Below, one piece after another: positions 25,355-33,776 of a DNA stretch of 64,000 bases (the stretch's first letter is position 1; each line of letters opens with the position of its first letter). The translations under genes and the position numbers were made by a program. Below the pieces are notes generated by a model. The model worked only from the letters and a program-made list of their open reading frames with translations. It did not search any database and was not told where the DNA came from. The DNA comes from Pseudonocardia autotrophica (GTDB lineage Bacteria; Actinomycetota; Actinomycetes; Mycobacteriales; Pseudonocardiaceae), in NCBI RefSeq assembly GCF_000717175.1, contig NZ_JNYD01000014.1, forward strand, positions 1-64,000, in the 5' to 3' direction.

Positions 25355-26179
25355 CTAGGCGTCGCGGGCGGAGAGGCGACCGGCGGGCCGCCCCCTCCTG
25401 ACCGGCTCCTCCGAGTCCCGTCGGGTGAGCACCAGGGGGCCGTCCTCGGTGATGGCGACGGTGTGCTCGGAGTGGGCCGCGCGGGAGCCGTCGGCCGACC
25501 GGATGGTCCACCCGTCAGGGTCGTGGACGATCTTGTCGGTGGTGCGGGCGAACCAGGGCTCGATCGCGAGGGTCAGCCCCGGCCGGAGCGTCAGGCCGCG
25601 GCCCGCCCGGCCCTTGTTGGAGACGTGGGGGTCCTCGTGCATGGTGCGGCCGATGCCGTGCCCCCCGAACTCGTCGTTGACCGGGTAGCCGTGGTCCTGG
25701 GCCACCGCCGAGATCGCCGCCGAGATGTCACCCAGGCGATTGCCCGGACGCGCCACCTCGATCGCCGCCTCCAGGGCCTCCTCGGTGGCGCGGACGAGGC
25801 GCAGGTCCTCCTCGGCGGCGGTGCCGACGACGACCGTGCGCGCCGAGTCCGCCACCCAGCCGCCGATGCCGACCGCGAGGTCCGCGGTGAGCACGTCCCC
25901 GTCGCGCAGCGTGTAGTCGTGGGGCAGGCCGTGCAGGACGGCGTCGTTGACCGCCAGGCAGATGACGTTGCGGAACGGGCCGCGCCCGAACGACGGCGCG
26001 TAGTCCCAGTAGCACGAGTCCGCCCCACGCCGCCCGATCATCCCGCGCGCGTGGTGCTCCAGGTCCAGGAGGTTGACGCCCACGTCGGCGAGCCGGCCGA
26101 CCTCGGAGAGCACCTCGGCGACGAAGCGCCCGGCCACGCGCATGCGGTCGATCTCCGCAGGCGTCTTCAGCTCGATCAC
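25355..26179 (-). CDS. map: type I methionine aminopeptidase
   Basis: 274 aa enzyme that removes N-terminal Met from nascent proteins. Metal ligands are in DLAVGIGGWVADSA (Asp pair), the GGHGIGRTMHEDPHVSN block (His), TLAIEPWF (Glu) and EHTVAITEDG (Glu); the spacing is that of type I enzymes. GTG 26179 follows GAGG. It is probably an accessory copy because it is not in a ribosomal-protein setting. Two identical-looking GGTATA palindromes and a decayed XRE regulator lie upstream; type I map genes paired with an XRE gene are known in actinobacteria (recollection). Confidence 0.92.
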   Translation of the reverse strand: MIELKTPAEIDRMRVAGRFVAEVLSEVGRLADVGVNLLDLEHHARGMIGRRGADSCYWDYAPSFGRGPFRNVICLAVNDAVLHGLPHDYTLRDGDVLTADLAVGIGGWVADSARTVVVGTAAEEDLRLVRATEEALEAAIEVARPGNRLGDISAAISAVAQDHGYPVNDEFGGHGIGRTMHEDPHVSNKGRAGRGLTLRPGLTLAIEPWFARTTDKIVHDPDGWTIRSADGSRAAHSEHTVAITEDGPLVLTRRDSEEPVRRGRPAGRLSARDA

Positions 26180-26201
26180 GAGTACCTCGCGTCCCTGGTG
26201 C

Positions 26202-26217
26202 CGGTATAGTTATACCG
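26202..26217. promoter_or_regulatory. palindrome 1 in map promoter
   Basis: CGGTATAGTTATACCG, symmetric apart from its two central bases. It lies 23 bp upstream of the map start and overlaps AT-rich -10-like sequence. Its centre is 32 bp, three helix turns, from palindrome 2. Confidence 0.65.
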
Positions 26218-26234
26218 ACACCCTAACGCGTGGC

Positions 26235-26248
26235 GGTATAGTAATACC
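26235..26248. promoter_or_regulatory. palindrome 2 in map promoter
   Basis: GGTATAGTAATACC; arms GGTAT/ATACC are exact. With palindrome 1 it forms a pair on the same DNA face, as expected for cooperative repressor binding. AT-rich islands of this kind are rare in the window. Confidence 0.65.
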
Positions 26249-26297
26249 AGTCGAGTCCCAGGCGGGGTCTGCCCGCTGCTCACGCCTGGGCACACCA

Positions 26298-26502
26298 CAG
26301 TCGTCAGGCGTCCTTCTGCGCGTCGGGCCCGAGGGAGACTTGCCGGAAGTCGCGCACGCCGCCGATATCTCGCCGGAATCCCTGCGCGCGATCGGGACCG
26401 GACGACCACCCCGTCCCGGATTCAGCACGACCATCTGCCCCGGCGCGGCGCTCGACCTTGCCGACGCAGCAGTTGCTCGACACCTTGCGCGGTTGCAGCC
26501 GA
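26298..26502 (+). pseudogene. decayed XRE-family DNA-binding domain
   Basis: A plus-strand frame with no usable start encodes AHAADISPESLRAIGTGRPP followed by RPGFSTTICPGAALDLADAA, which reads like the XRE helix-turn-helix pattern (AxxAgISpesLRkIEtGR-PrPaFaTi-LAaaLdL). The first helix is shortened and no ATG or GTG is found between the map operators and the motif. It runs on in frame into the HNH gene without a domain. Interpreted as the remnant of the regulator that once bound the map operators. Confidence 0.5.
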
Positions 26503-26685
26503 CCACCGGAGGTCGTCGACCGAAGGGCCTGCGCGCTCGACGCTGCCCATTCCGTCCGCACCGCCGTTCGGCGCGGCTGCCGGCGCGACGAGCGGTCGCA
26601 GCCCGAAGGCCCCCGCGGAGCTGGCGATCACCGCTGCACACACTGCAGGCCGAACAGCCTCCGACCTGCGGCGAGAGGTATTTGT

Positions 26686-26701
26686 TCGAACTGATGTTCG
26701 A
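26686..26701. promoter_or_regulatory. LexA (SOS) box
   Basis: TCGAAC-TGAT-GTTCGA, perfect inverted arms of the actinobacterial SOS box (core CGAAC-N4-GTTCG). It ends 1 bp before the -10 hexamer of the HNH gene, where LexA would block RNA polymerase. Confidence 0.88.
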
Positions 26702-26702
26702 C

Positions 26703-26708
26703 TATGCT
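26703..26708 (+). promoter_or_regulatory. -10 hexamer, leaderless HNH gene
   Basis: TATGCT ends 6 nt before ATG 26715. This and the LexA box rule out ATG 26694, which lies inside the operator. Confidence 0.6.
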
Positions 26709-26714
26709 GTGGCC

Positions 26715-28004
26715 ATGGATCGGGCCCCCGTCGACGCCGCGCACGGCCGCCTCACGGAGGGGGTCGACGAGCTGCGCGGCGCGGCGGGTCCGGCCGCGTC
26801 GGACGACGAGCTGGTGGCAGTCCTCGTGGCGGCCGAGGAGGTGAGGCGGAGTCTCGACCGCGTCGTGGTCGACGCCGTGGCCGATCTTCAGCGCCGCGGT
26901 GTCTTCGCCGAACGCGGCTACCGTTCCCCCGCCGGCGCACTCGGCGACCTGCTCGGCTGGGAGCGGTTCGAGGCACGCCGCCGGGTGGTCGCCGCCGAGT
27001 CGGTCCGTACGCGCATCGGCCTCGACGGGACGGAGCTGCCCGCCCGGGTGCCGGCCACCGCAGAGGCGTTCGCTGTCGGCAGGGCCGGCCTCCGGCACGT
27101 CGAGGTGATCGCCAAGGTGCTCGACAGTGGCGCGGCCCGGCGGCTCTCGCCCGAGGTGTGGGCGGGCGCCGAGCTGGAGCTCGCGAGCAAGACCGGCGTG
27201 TACACGCCGAGCGAGCTCCTCGCCTGGGGCACCCAGCTCGTCGAGGTCCTCGACCAGGACGGCGCCGAGCCGAACGACGACCCGCCGCCGCAGGTCAACG
27301 AGCTGCGCCTGCGTCGCTTCCGCACGAAGCCCGGTGGCAGCCTCACGTGCCGATTCGACGACGCCGCGATGTTCGATGCGATCGCCGCCGCGGTCGACGC
27401 CGGCGCCGCACCCCGCGACGCGGACGACGAACGCACCACCCCGGAACGCCGGGCCGAGGCACTCGCCGAGGTGTGCGGCCTGGTCCTCGAGCGCGGCCGA
27501 CTCTCCGAGACCGGCGGCCGGCGCCCGCTGCTCAACGTCGTGATCAGGCTCGACGACCTGGAGAACCGCTGCCGTACGGCCGTGCTCGACTTCGGCGGCC
27601 GGCTGAACGCAGGGTCGCTCCGCATGCTCGCCTGCGACGCCTCCGTGCTCCCGGTCGTCCTCGACGGCGAGGGCGTCCCTCTCGACGTCGGCCGGATCGC
27701 CCGCACCGTCCCGGACGGACTGCGCCGCGCGGTCGCGATCCGCGACCGCGGGTGCGCGTTCCCCGGCTGCGACCGCCCACCCTCCTGGTGCGAGGTCCAC
27801 CACGTCGAGGAGTGGCAGCACGGCGGCGCGACCGCCCTCGGCAACCTGGTGATGCTCTGCAAGGTCCACCACCGGCTGATCCACTGCTCGGGCTGGGAGG
27901 TGCGCCTCGCCGGCGGACTCCCCGAGTTCGTCCCGCCGTACTGGCTGGACCCGAGCCGCTCCCCACGGCGACGACCACCCCCGCTCCTCCAGCCGACGGG
28001 GTGA
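26715..28004 (+). CDS. DUF222/HNH endonuclease-domain protein, SOS-regulated
   Basis: 429 aa. N-terminal DUF222 region (LVAVLVAAEEVRRSLDRVVV, then GYRSPAGALGDLLGWERFEA), and a C-terminal HNH domain from about residue 335: RDRGCAFPGCDRPPSWCEVHH, then WQHGGATALGNLVMLCKVHH, with Cys pairs for a zinc and the HH/N/H metal site. It is the 13E12-repeat family of mycobacteria, whose members are known to carry LexA boxes; a LexA box is present here. Function of the family is not settled; a DNA-damage-linked nuclease or selfish element is proposed. Pro/Arg tail follows the HNH domain. Confidence 0.88.
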   Translation: MDRAPVDAAHGRLTEGVDELRGAAGPAASDDELVAVLVAAEEVRRSLDRVVVDAVADLQRRGVFAERGYRSPAGALGDLLGWERFEARRRVVAAESVRTRIGLDGTELPARVPATAEAFAVGRAGLRHVEVIAKVLDSGAARRLSPEVWAGAELELASKTGVYTPSELLAWGTQLVEVLDQDGAEPNDDPPPQVNELRLRRFRTKPGGSLTCRFDDAAMFDAIAAAVDAGAAPRDADDERTTPERRAEALAEVCGLVLERGRLSETGGRRPLLNVVIRLDDLENRCRTAVLDFGGRLNAGSLRMLACDASVLPVVLDGEGVPLDVGRIARTVPDGLRRAVAIRDRGCAFPGCDRPPSWCEVHHVEEWQHGGATALGNLVMLCKVHHRLIHCSGWEVRLAGGLPEFVPPYWLDPSRSPRRRPPPLLQPTG

Positions 28005-28049
28005 CGGGCGGAGTCGGTCGGCGCAGCTCCCCCGGCTCCTTCACGTCTG

Positions 28050-28550
28050 TAGTTCAGCGGCCGCCGGCCGCCCACTCGACGTGCGTCGCTGCCCAGCCCG
28101 GGTCTGTTCCCGTGGTGGGTCAGCGAAATCCATTCCAGGTCGTGGCCGTCGACGGTCACGGCCCGCGGCCGCGCGTACCCGTCCCCGCGCTCGAGGAGCA
28201 GACGATCCTCCTCGGCGATCGCGGCAAGGATGTCGGCGGCCTCCTCCCGAGCGTGACGATCCATGGCGCCCGCGACTCAACGATCTGCCCGAGCAGGTCC
28301 CGACGCTCATTGGCGAGGGTGCGCCGGACCAGCTCCGCGGAGTGAGGCCGACAAGGGAGGCCCGCGGGGCTCGACGCCGAGTGCGGCAGCGACCGGGTCG
28401 TACACCTGGCGGATGCGGTCGCCCTGAGAGCCGGGACCGGTCTTCACGAAGTAGTACGGCAGGCGGTCCGTGAATCAGGTCCGCTCCGGGGACTCGTCCA
28501 GGGGCCCGAGCACGTCCGTGACCACCTCGCTCAGGCTGCTGCGCGCTTGG
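28050..28550 (-). pseudogene. broken uracil-DNA-glycosylase-like gene
   Basis: Minus-strand fragments in three frames read as one protein when joined: SLSEVVTDVLGPLDESPERT then a TGA (28475-28477), RLPYYFVKTGPGSQGDRIRQ and VYDPVAAALGVEP, ELVRRTLANERRDLLGQIVE with SRAPWIVTLG, and finally AVTVDGHDLEWISLTHHGNR. The VKTGPGS and VTLG..W.SLTHxGNR order resembles uracil-DNA-glycosylase-fold proteins whose last motif is HPGN/HPGQ. One in-frame stop and two frame changes show that it is dead. Homology is from recall and moderate; decay is certain from the sequence. Confidence 0.5.
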
Positions 28551-28574
28551 CGCGATCGATCGGCGGCGGAGCCC

Positions 28575-28982
28575 CTACCCCACCTGCCCCTCAGTCCCGA
28601 CCCCGGAGGCCGGGTCGGCGGGGCGGAGGGTGAAGAGGATCTCGGCACCGGTCACCCGCAGCACCCGGCGCAACGTGCCGCTGGCGCCGGCGAGGGTGAC
28701 GGTCCCGCCGCGGCGGGCGGCGCGGCGCTGCAGGCCGATGAGGGCGGCGAGACCGGCGGAGTCGCAGAAGTCGAGGGCGGCGACGTCGATCACGAGGTCC
28801 GCGGGCAGGTCCGGCCCGGCGGCCTCGGCGACCTCGCGGACGTGCTCCTCCAGGCTGGGTGCCGTGCCGAAGGTCAGGTCGCCGACGAGGACCAGGACGA
28901 CCCGCGGGGCCTCGGCCCGCGCCTCCACGCGCAGCGGCTGGGGACGGGTGGGGTCGCGGTGCACGCCGGAGCTGGTGCTCAT
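28575..28982 (-). CDS. STAS-domain anti-sigma factor antagonist
   Basis: 135 aa STAS protein. Core strands VVLVLVGDLTFGTAPSLEEH and LVIDVAALDFCDSAGLAALI; Ser75 in CDSAGL aligns with the phosphorylated Ser of SpoIIAA/RsbV. In partner switching the unphosphorylated form binds an RsbW-like anti-sigma kinase and frees sigma. No kinase gene is in the window. ATG 28982 overlaps the TGA of the cobalamin-binding gene (ATGA), which itself overlaps the phosphatase gene, so three proteins are made from one coupled operon. A second, unlinked STAS gene is at 47113. Confidence 0.9.
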   Translation of the reverse strand: MSTSSGVHRDPTRPQPLRVEARAEAPRVVLVLVGDLTFGTAPSLEEHVREVAEAAGPDLPADLVIDVAALDFCDSAGLAALIGLQRRAARRGGTVTLAGASGTLRRVLRVTGAEILFTLRPADPASGVGTEGQVG

Positions 28983-30052
28983 GCCGTGGCCTCCCTGACG
29001 GTGGCCGCGCCGTCGGTGGGCACGGCCGGACGGTCCTGCAGCTGCGCGGAACCGCGGCGCAGGCACTCCTGGGCGAACGGGAAGTCGTGCAGGCCGGCGT
29101 GGAACTCGGCGAGCACGGCACGCGCCGAGCCGGTGTCCACGCCCCGCGCGTCGAGGAGGTCGGCGAGCCAGCCCAGGTAGCCGGTGAAGACCTCGGGATC
29201 GGACAGGTAGACCGCGGCGGTGAGGAAGTCGACGGCGTGGGTCAGGTCGTCCTCCAGCCCCGCCTCGACGACGCCGCCGGGCGCACCGAGCGCGGTGCGG
29301 CCGTCGAGCACCCGGGTGGCGGCGACGACGAGGTCGCCGCGTCGCGCGCGCAGGCCTGCGTACTCGGGGCCGGGACCGCCGTCGCCGACCTGGTCGGGTT
29401 CGGGCTCCGGCCAGGGGAGCTCGTCGAGCAGCCGGACGGCCTCGACGGCGTCGGGCGCCCAGGCGTCGACGCCCAGCCTGCGGGCCCAACGGCCGTCGGC
29501 CCCGAAGCCCGGCCCGCCGGCCAGCACGGGTGTGCCGGTGCGCTGCGCCGCGACGATCGTGCGGTGCGCGGCGGGCAGGTGCACGGGCAGCGCGCAGCTC
29601 ACCGCCACGACGTCCGGCCCCTCCTGGTGCAGGTAGCTCACGAGTTCGGCGGCGGGCACGCTGGCGCCGAGGAAGGTGACGTGCCAGCCCGCGAGCCGCA
29701 GCACCTCCGCCACGATCCGGCCGGGCAGGGCGTGCCACTCGCCGTCGAGGCAGGCGAGGACGACGTGCCCGCGCGAGCCCCGCCGGGTCCGGCGGCCGAG
29801 GGCCGCGACCACCCGCTCGTTGACGGCGGTGGCGGCGTGCTCGCGCGCGACGCTCCACTCCCCGCGCTGCCAGCGCAGCCCGACCTCCTCCTGCGTGCCC
29901 GCGACCAGCCCGAGGAGGACCTCCCGGGCGGCCACGCCCGCGTCGACCAGGCCGAGGGCCAGTGCGACGGCGGCGTCCTCGTCCGCCCGGCCGAGGGCGG
30001 CCATGAACTCCGCGCGGCGGGCGGCGACCCGCGGGTCGGACCCGGCGGTCAT
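28979..30052 (-). CDS. cobalamin-binding sensor, CarH-like photoreceptor architecture
   Basis: 357 aa. Residues 15-90 form a helical cap with Trp61-x9-Glu71-His72 (WQRGEWSVAREH), the spacing that caps 5'-deoxyadenosylcobalamin in CarH-type photoreceptors. Residues 95-220 are a Rossmann B12 domain with the axial-His block LDGEWHALPGRIVAEVLRLA (His107) and FLGASVPAAELVSYL. Residues 220-357 are an unassigned helical region. There is no MerR DNA-binding domain, so it cannot act as a repressor like CarH; its partners are probably the PP2C and STAS proteins, with which it is coupled by ATGA overlaps on both sides. Light or B12 sensing is inferred. Confidence 0.82.
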   Translation of the reverse strand: MTAGSDPRVAARRAEFMAALGRADEDAAVALALGLVDAGVAAREVLLGLVAGTQEEVGLRWQRGEWSVAREHAATAVNERVVAALGRRTRRGSRGHVVLACLDGEWHALPGRIVAEVLRLAGWHVTFLGASVPAAELVSYLHQEGPDVVAVSCALPVHLPAAHRTIVAAQRTGTPVLAGGPGFGADGRWARRLGVDAWAPDAVEAVRLLDELPWPEPEPDQVGDGGPGPEYAGLRARRGDLVVAATRVLDGRTALGAPGGVVEAGLEDDLTHAVDFLTAAVYLSDPEVFTGYLGWLADLLDARGVDTGSARAVLAEFHAGLHDFPFAQECLRRGSAQLQDRPAVPTDGAATVREATA

Positions 30053-31728
30053 GCGCGCTCCTCCGCGACCGGGCCCGACGGATCGGGGAGCACCCGCGGC
30101 GCCTGGACGACGAGGACGGCGATGTCGTCGTGCGCGCCGGACGCGAGCCAGCGGGTGGTGTGCTGCTCCACCCGCTCGGCGATCGCGGGCGCGGGCATCA
30201 CGTGCGCGCCGGCCAGCAGCCCGGCCAGCCGCGTCTCGCCGAGGGTCTCGCGGCCGTCGACGCCGCCGCGGGCTTCGCTGACCCCGTCCGTGTAGAGCAC
30301 GCAGGCCTCGCCCGGCGCGAGCCGGACGGTGCGCGAGGCGAACCGGGCGGAGGGCACCGCGCCGACCAGCATGCCGCCGATCCCGATCTCCTCCACCCCG
30401 TCGCGGCGCACGACGAGCGGGGGCAGGTGCCCGCCGCCGGCCAGCTCCAGCTCGAGGCCGCCGTCGGTCAGCGGCGTGGCGGTGCCGAGCACGACGGTCG
30501 CGAAGCCCGGGTCGGCCTCGGGGTCCGCGGCCTCGAGCATCGTCTCGTTGAGCAGCCGCAGCAGGCTGACGGGATCGTGGTCGAGGCGGCGCAGGGCCTG
30601 GACGGACTGGCGCAGCTGCCCGGTGCTGACCGCCGCGTGCACGCCCTTGCCGCACACGTCGCCGAGCACGAACATGGCCGACCGGTCCGGCCCGACGAGC
30701 ACGTCGTAGAAGTCACCGCCGATGAGCAGGCCCTCCTCGGCCGGCCGGTACGCCGCACCGAAGACCATTCCGGGGACCCGCGGCAGCGCGGGCTGCTGCA
30801 GGCTCCGCTTGAGCACGGCGGCGGTGCCGGCCTGGCCCGCGTAGAGCGAGGCGGCCGCGAGCGCCAGCCCGGAGCGCTGGGCGAACTCCTCGGTGAGGGC
30901 CTCGTCGGCGCCCGGGGCGGCGGCCGAGTCGGCCTCGTGGCGCAGCAGCACCAGCGCGCCGGCGGGGACGCCGTTGCCGGGCAGCGAGATCAGCGCGGCA
31001 GCGGACGGCGCGCCGGCCGCCCAGGGCTGCCCGGCGAGGTCCTCGGCGAGCAGCGGGCGCGGCCCGCCGGCGACGCCGGCCAGCGCGTCCCGCAGCTCGG
31101 CGGGCATGTCGGCGACGTCCGTGCGGCCGCTGCTGGCGACCCGGTCGCCGGTGCAGGCGTACCACTCCGACACCCCGCCGCGGACCGGCAGCACGACGAC
31201 CGCGAGGTCCGCCAGCTCGGACGACGCCAGCTCCACGACCGCCCGCGCGGTCCGCCCGGGGTGCAGCGACAGCCCGAGGCGGCGGCTGGCGGTGGCGAGG
31301 AAGCGCGAGCGGGCGCGCTCGGCGAGCAGGTTGTCCAGCCGGCGGCGGTGCTCGGTGACGTCCTCGACGTGCCAGGCGACCCAGCCGTCGGGCAGCTCCT
31401 GGCGACGGGCCCGCAGGGCGCGGCCTGCCAGCTCGAGCTCGGCCGCACCGTCGCCCGCACCGTCGCCCGGGCCGGCGCAGAGCCCGGCCGCGACGGGCCC
31501 GGGCAGCAGCTCGGCCTCGCGCACACCCGGCAGCAGGCGGCGGGCGGCGGCGTTGGCCCGGCGGACGAGGCCGCGGTCGTCGAGGGCGAGGACGCCGAAG
31601 TCGGCACCGTCGAGCAGCCGGTCGGCGAGGGTCTGGGCGGGCGTGCGCGGAGAGACGACCGCCGGTGTCACCGGGTCGGTCGGGTCGACAGGGCTGTCGA
31701 CGGATCCCCCGCCGATCCCCGCCGTCAC
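30049..31728 (-). CDS. PP2C/SpoIIE-family phosphatase with PAS and GAF-like regions
   Basis: 559 aa. N-terminal PAS-like part (LADRLLDGADFGVLALDDRG and WHVEDVTEHRRRL), a GAF-like middle (RFLATASRRLGLSLHPG to LLRHEADSA), and a C-terminal SpoIIE/PP2C domain from about residue 330: GGDFYDVLVGPDRSAMFVLG, DVCGKGVHAAV, CVLYTDGVSEARGG, HDDIAVLVVQAP with the metal-binding Asp residues. It would dephosphorylate the STAS protein. GTG 31728 is the likeliest start but no ribosome site fits; a start slightly further upstream cannot be excluded. The stop overlaps the cobalamin gene. Confidence 0.88.
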   Translation of the reverse strand: MTAGIGGGSVDSPVDPTDPVTPAVVSPRTPAQTLADRLLDGADFGVLALDDRGLVRRANAAARRLLPGVREAELLPGPVAAGLCAGPGDGAGDGAAELELAGRALRARRQELPDGWVAWHVEDVTEHRRRLDNLLAERARSRFLATASRRLGLSLHPGRTARAVVELASSELADLAVVVLPVRGGVSEWYACTGDRVASSGRTDVADMPAELRDALAGVAGGPRPLLAEDLAGQPWAAGAPSAAALISLPGNGVPAGALVLLRHEADSAAAPGADEALTEEFAQRSGLALAAASLYAGQAGTAAVLKRSLQQPALPRVPGMVFGAAYRPAEEGLLIGGDFYDVLVGPDRSAMFVLGDVCGKGVHAAVSTGQLRQSVQALRRLDHDPVSLLRLLNETMLEAADPEADPGFATVVLGTATPLTDGGLELELAGGGHLPPLVVRRDGVEEIGIGGMLVGAVPSARFASRTVRLAPGEACVLYTDGVSEARGGVDGRETLGETRLAGLLAGAHVMPAPAIAERVEQHTTRWLASGAHDDIAVLVVQAPRVLPDPSGPVAEERA

Positions 31729-31864
31729 CCGGCCCGCATCGGCGTCCTTGCTGCGGATGATCGCGCTCCCCTCCCGACACGGCCACGCGCAGGAACGCGC
31801 ACCCGCACGTGAGGTTAACCGTTGGCGTGGCGCCCGCGGGCACGGACCGACGGCGTCGCCTCCG

Positions 31865-31870
31865 TATCCT
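31865..31870 (+). promoter_or_regulatory. -10 hexamer, leaderless pseudouridine synthase gene
   Basis: TATCCT ends 6 nt before GTG 31877. Confidence 0.6.
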
Positions 31871-31876
31871 CGCCCG

Positions 31877-32806
31877 GTGAGACGACGCCGCCCGGCCCCG
31901 CTCCCGCAGCGGCACGGGCTCGACCCGGTCCGGCTGCGCACGCCGGACGAGGGCCCGTGGCGGACCATGCGCGAGCACCTGGTCGAGCGGCTGCCGCGGG
32001 TGGATCCGGGCCGGATCGAGGAGATGCTGCGCGAGGAGCGGATCGTCGACCTCGACGGGCCGCTCGCCGTCGACGCCCCGTTCGTGCCCGCGTCGTTCGT
32101 CTGGTTCCACCGGGACCTGCCCGACGAGGTGCCGGTCCCCTTCGAGATCGGGATCGTGCACCGCGACGACGACATCCTCGTCGTCGACAAGCCCCACTTC
32201 CTGGCCACGATCCCGCGCGGGCGGCACGTCGTGGAGACCGCGCTCGTGCGGCTGCGGCACCGGCTCGACCTGCCGCAGCTCTCCCCCGCCCACCGGCTCG
32301 ACCGGGTCACCGCCGGGCTGGTGCTGTTCGTGGTGCGCCCCGAGCTGCGCGGCCGCTACCAGACGATGTTCCGCGACCGCCGCGTCCGGAAGACCTACGA
32401 GGCGGTCGCCCCGTACCGGCCGGGCCTCGAGCTGCCACGCACGGTGCGCAGCCGGATCGTCAAGGAGCGCGGCGTGATCCGGGCCTACGAGGTGCCCGGC
32501 GAGCCGAACGCCGAGACCCGCGTGGAGCTCCTCGAGCGCCGCGGCGACCTCGGCCGCTACCGCCTGCGGCCGCTCACCGGGCGAACCCACCAGCTGCGGC
32601 TGCACCTGGCCGGGCTCGGCATCCCGATCGTCGGCGACGACTTCTACCCCGACCTGCACGAGACCCCGCTCGACGACTTCTCCTCGCCGCTGCAGCTGCT
32701 CGCCCGCACCCTGGAGTTCACCGATCCGGTGAGCGGCGAGGAGCGGCGGTTCGACAGCCGCTCGACGCTGCGGGCCTGGCCGGAGAACGGTCCGGTGGGC
32801 GGGTGA
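31877..32806 (+). CDS. RluA-family pseudouridine synthase
   Basis: 309 aa RNA modification enzyme. The catalytic Asp is in AHRLDRVTAGLVLF near residue 140; IVHRDDDILVVDKPHFLATI precedes it and the conserved GRTHQLRLHLAGLGIPIVGD follows. Members convert uridine to pseudouridine in 23S rRNA or tRNA; the N-terminal RRRRPAPLPQRHGLDPVRLR is of the short actinobacterial class without an S4 domain. Divergent from the phosphatase gene across 148 bp. Confidence 0.92.
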   Translation: MRRRRPAPLPQRHGLDPVRLRTPDEGPWRTMREHLVERLPRVDPGRIEEMLREERIVDLDGPLAVDAPFVPASFVWFHRDLPDEVPVPFEIGIVHRDDDILVVDKPHFLATIPRGRHVVETALVRLRHRLDLPQLSPAHRLDRVTAGLVLFVVRPELRGRYQTMFRDRRVRKTYEAVAPYRPGLELPRTVRSRIVKERGVIRAYEVPGEPNAETRVELLERRGDLGRYRLRPLTGRTHQLRLHLAGLGIPIVGDDFYPDLHETPLDDFSSPLQLLARTLEFTDPVSGEERRFDSRSTLRAWPENGPVGG

Positions 32807-33073
32807 GCGGCCGCCAGGGCCTGCGCCGTCATCGTTCCTGAGGACGGCCTACGGCGTTCGGAGCAGCGCCGGTGCGCGTCGGCAGCAGACGGCGGCCGCT
32901 CGGCGCGCCGGTCGCGTCGCGTGCCGTGATCGTCTCTCAGCGTGGCAACTCGGGACGCCCGCGACTTCATAAGGTCGCCCTCAGCGGTTCCCGTCCTCGG
33001 CGCACCGCCCCCCGCCGCCGCGGGCGGGGACCGCACGACTCGCTCCCCGCGAAGAACTGAAGGAACCACCGAG

Positions 33074-33760
33074 ATGACGCTCCCCCGTCTCCTCCGACAC
33101 GCCCGCCTGCGCCCCGTCCTCGTGGCGGCCGCGGCCCTCACCGCCGCGACCGCGCTGTCGGCCTGCGGATCGTCCGGGTTCGTCGACGCCAGCGACGCGC
33201 TGCCCGCCGGCAGCTCGTCCGGCAGCTCGTCCGGCAGCGCCAACGGCAGCGCGAACGGCACGACCGTCGCCCCGACCGGCGGCCTCGGCACCGGCGTGAC
33301 CGCCGTCGGCACCGTGGTGACCACCGACGGCTTCACCGTCTACCGCTTCGCCAACGACCGCAACGACCCGTCCGCCGCCACGTGCACCGGCGACTGCGCC
33401 AAGAAGTGGCCGCCGGTGCAGGGCGACGGGCAGCCCGCGCTGCAGGGCATCCCGTCCGGCCTGGTCGGCACGATCGGTCGTCCCGACGGCACCCAGCAGC
33501 TCACGCTCAACGGCTGGCCGCTCTACCGCTACAGCGGTGACACCAGGCCCGGTGACTCGAAGGGCGAGGGCGTCGGCGGGACCTGGGCCGCGATGGGCGT
33601 CAACGGCACCCCCGCCGCCAACGGCCCGGGCGCGAGCCCGGCGGCCGCGCCGGCCGCCGTCCCGGCCGGGTCGCTGGGCGTGACGAGCCCGGCCGGCAAG
33701 GCCGCCACGACCGGCGGCGCCCCCGTGACGACCGGGGCCGCACCCGCGGCGGGCCGCTGA
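33074..33760 (+). CDS. secreted lipoprotein of the COG4315 repeat type
   Basis: 228 aa. Signal peptide with a lipobox LSAC ([18 protein letters not shown], Cys near residue 32), then a Ser/Gly/Asn linker, then two copies of the secreted-repeat module: [20 protein letters not shown] and [20 protein letters not shown]. Those modules, with [11 protein letters not shown], are widespread in actinobacteria; role unknown. Pro/Ala/Gly-rich tail to residue 228. ATG 33074 follows AAGGA. A strong hairpin follows the stop. The 267 bp upstream show only a weak possible promoter. Confidence 0.88.
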   Translation: MTLPRLLRHARLRPVLVAAAALTAATALSACGSSGFVDASDALPAGSSSGSSSGSANGSANGTTVAPTGGLGTGVTAVGTVVTTDGFTVYRFANDRNDPSAATCTGDCAKKWPPVQGDGQPALQGIPSGLVGTIGRPDGTQQLTLNGWPLYRYSGDTRPGDSKGEGVGGTWAAMGVNGTPAANGPGASPAAAPAAVPAGSLGVTSPAGKAATTGGAPVTTGAAPAAGR

Positions 33761-33776
33761 TCGAAAGGGGCTCGGG

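Noticed and set aside
26422..26643. Antisense ORF between map and the HNH gene
   Set aside because: No domain, no ribosome site; overlaps the XRE-like remnant only by chance.
31805..31830. SigB-type promoter before the PP2C gene
   Set aside because: GGTT and GGGTG are present on the minus strand but 12 nt apart, too close for the usual 14-16 nt spacer.
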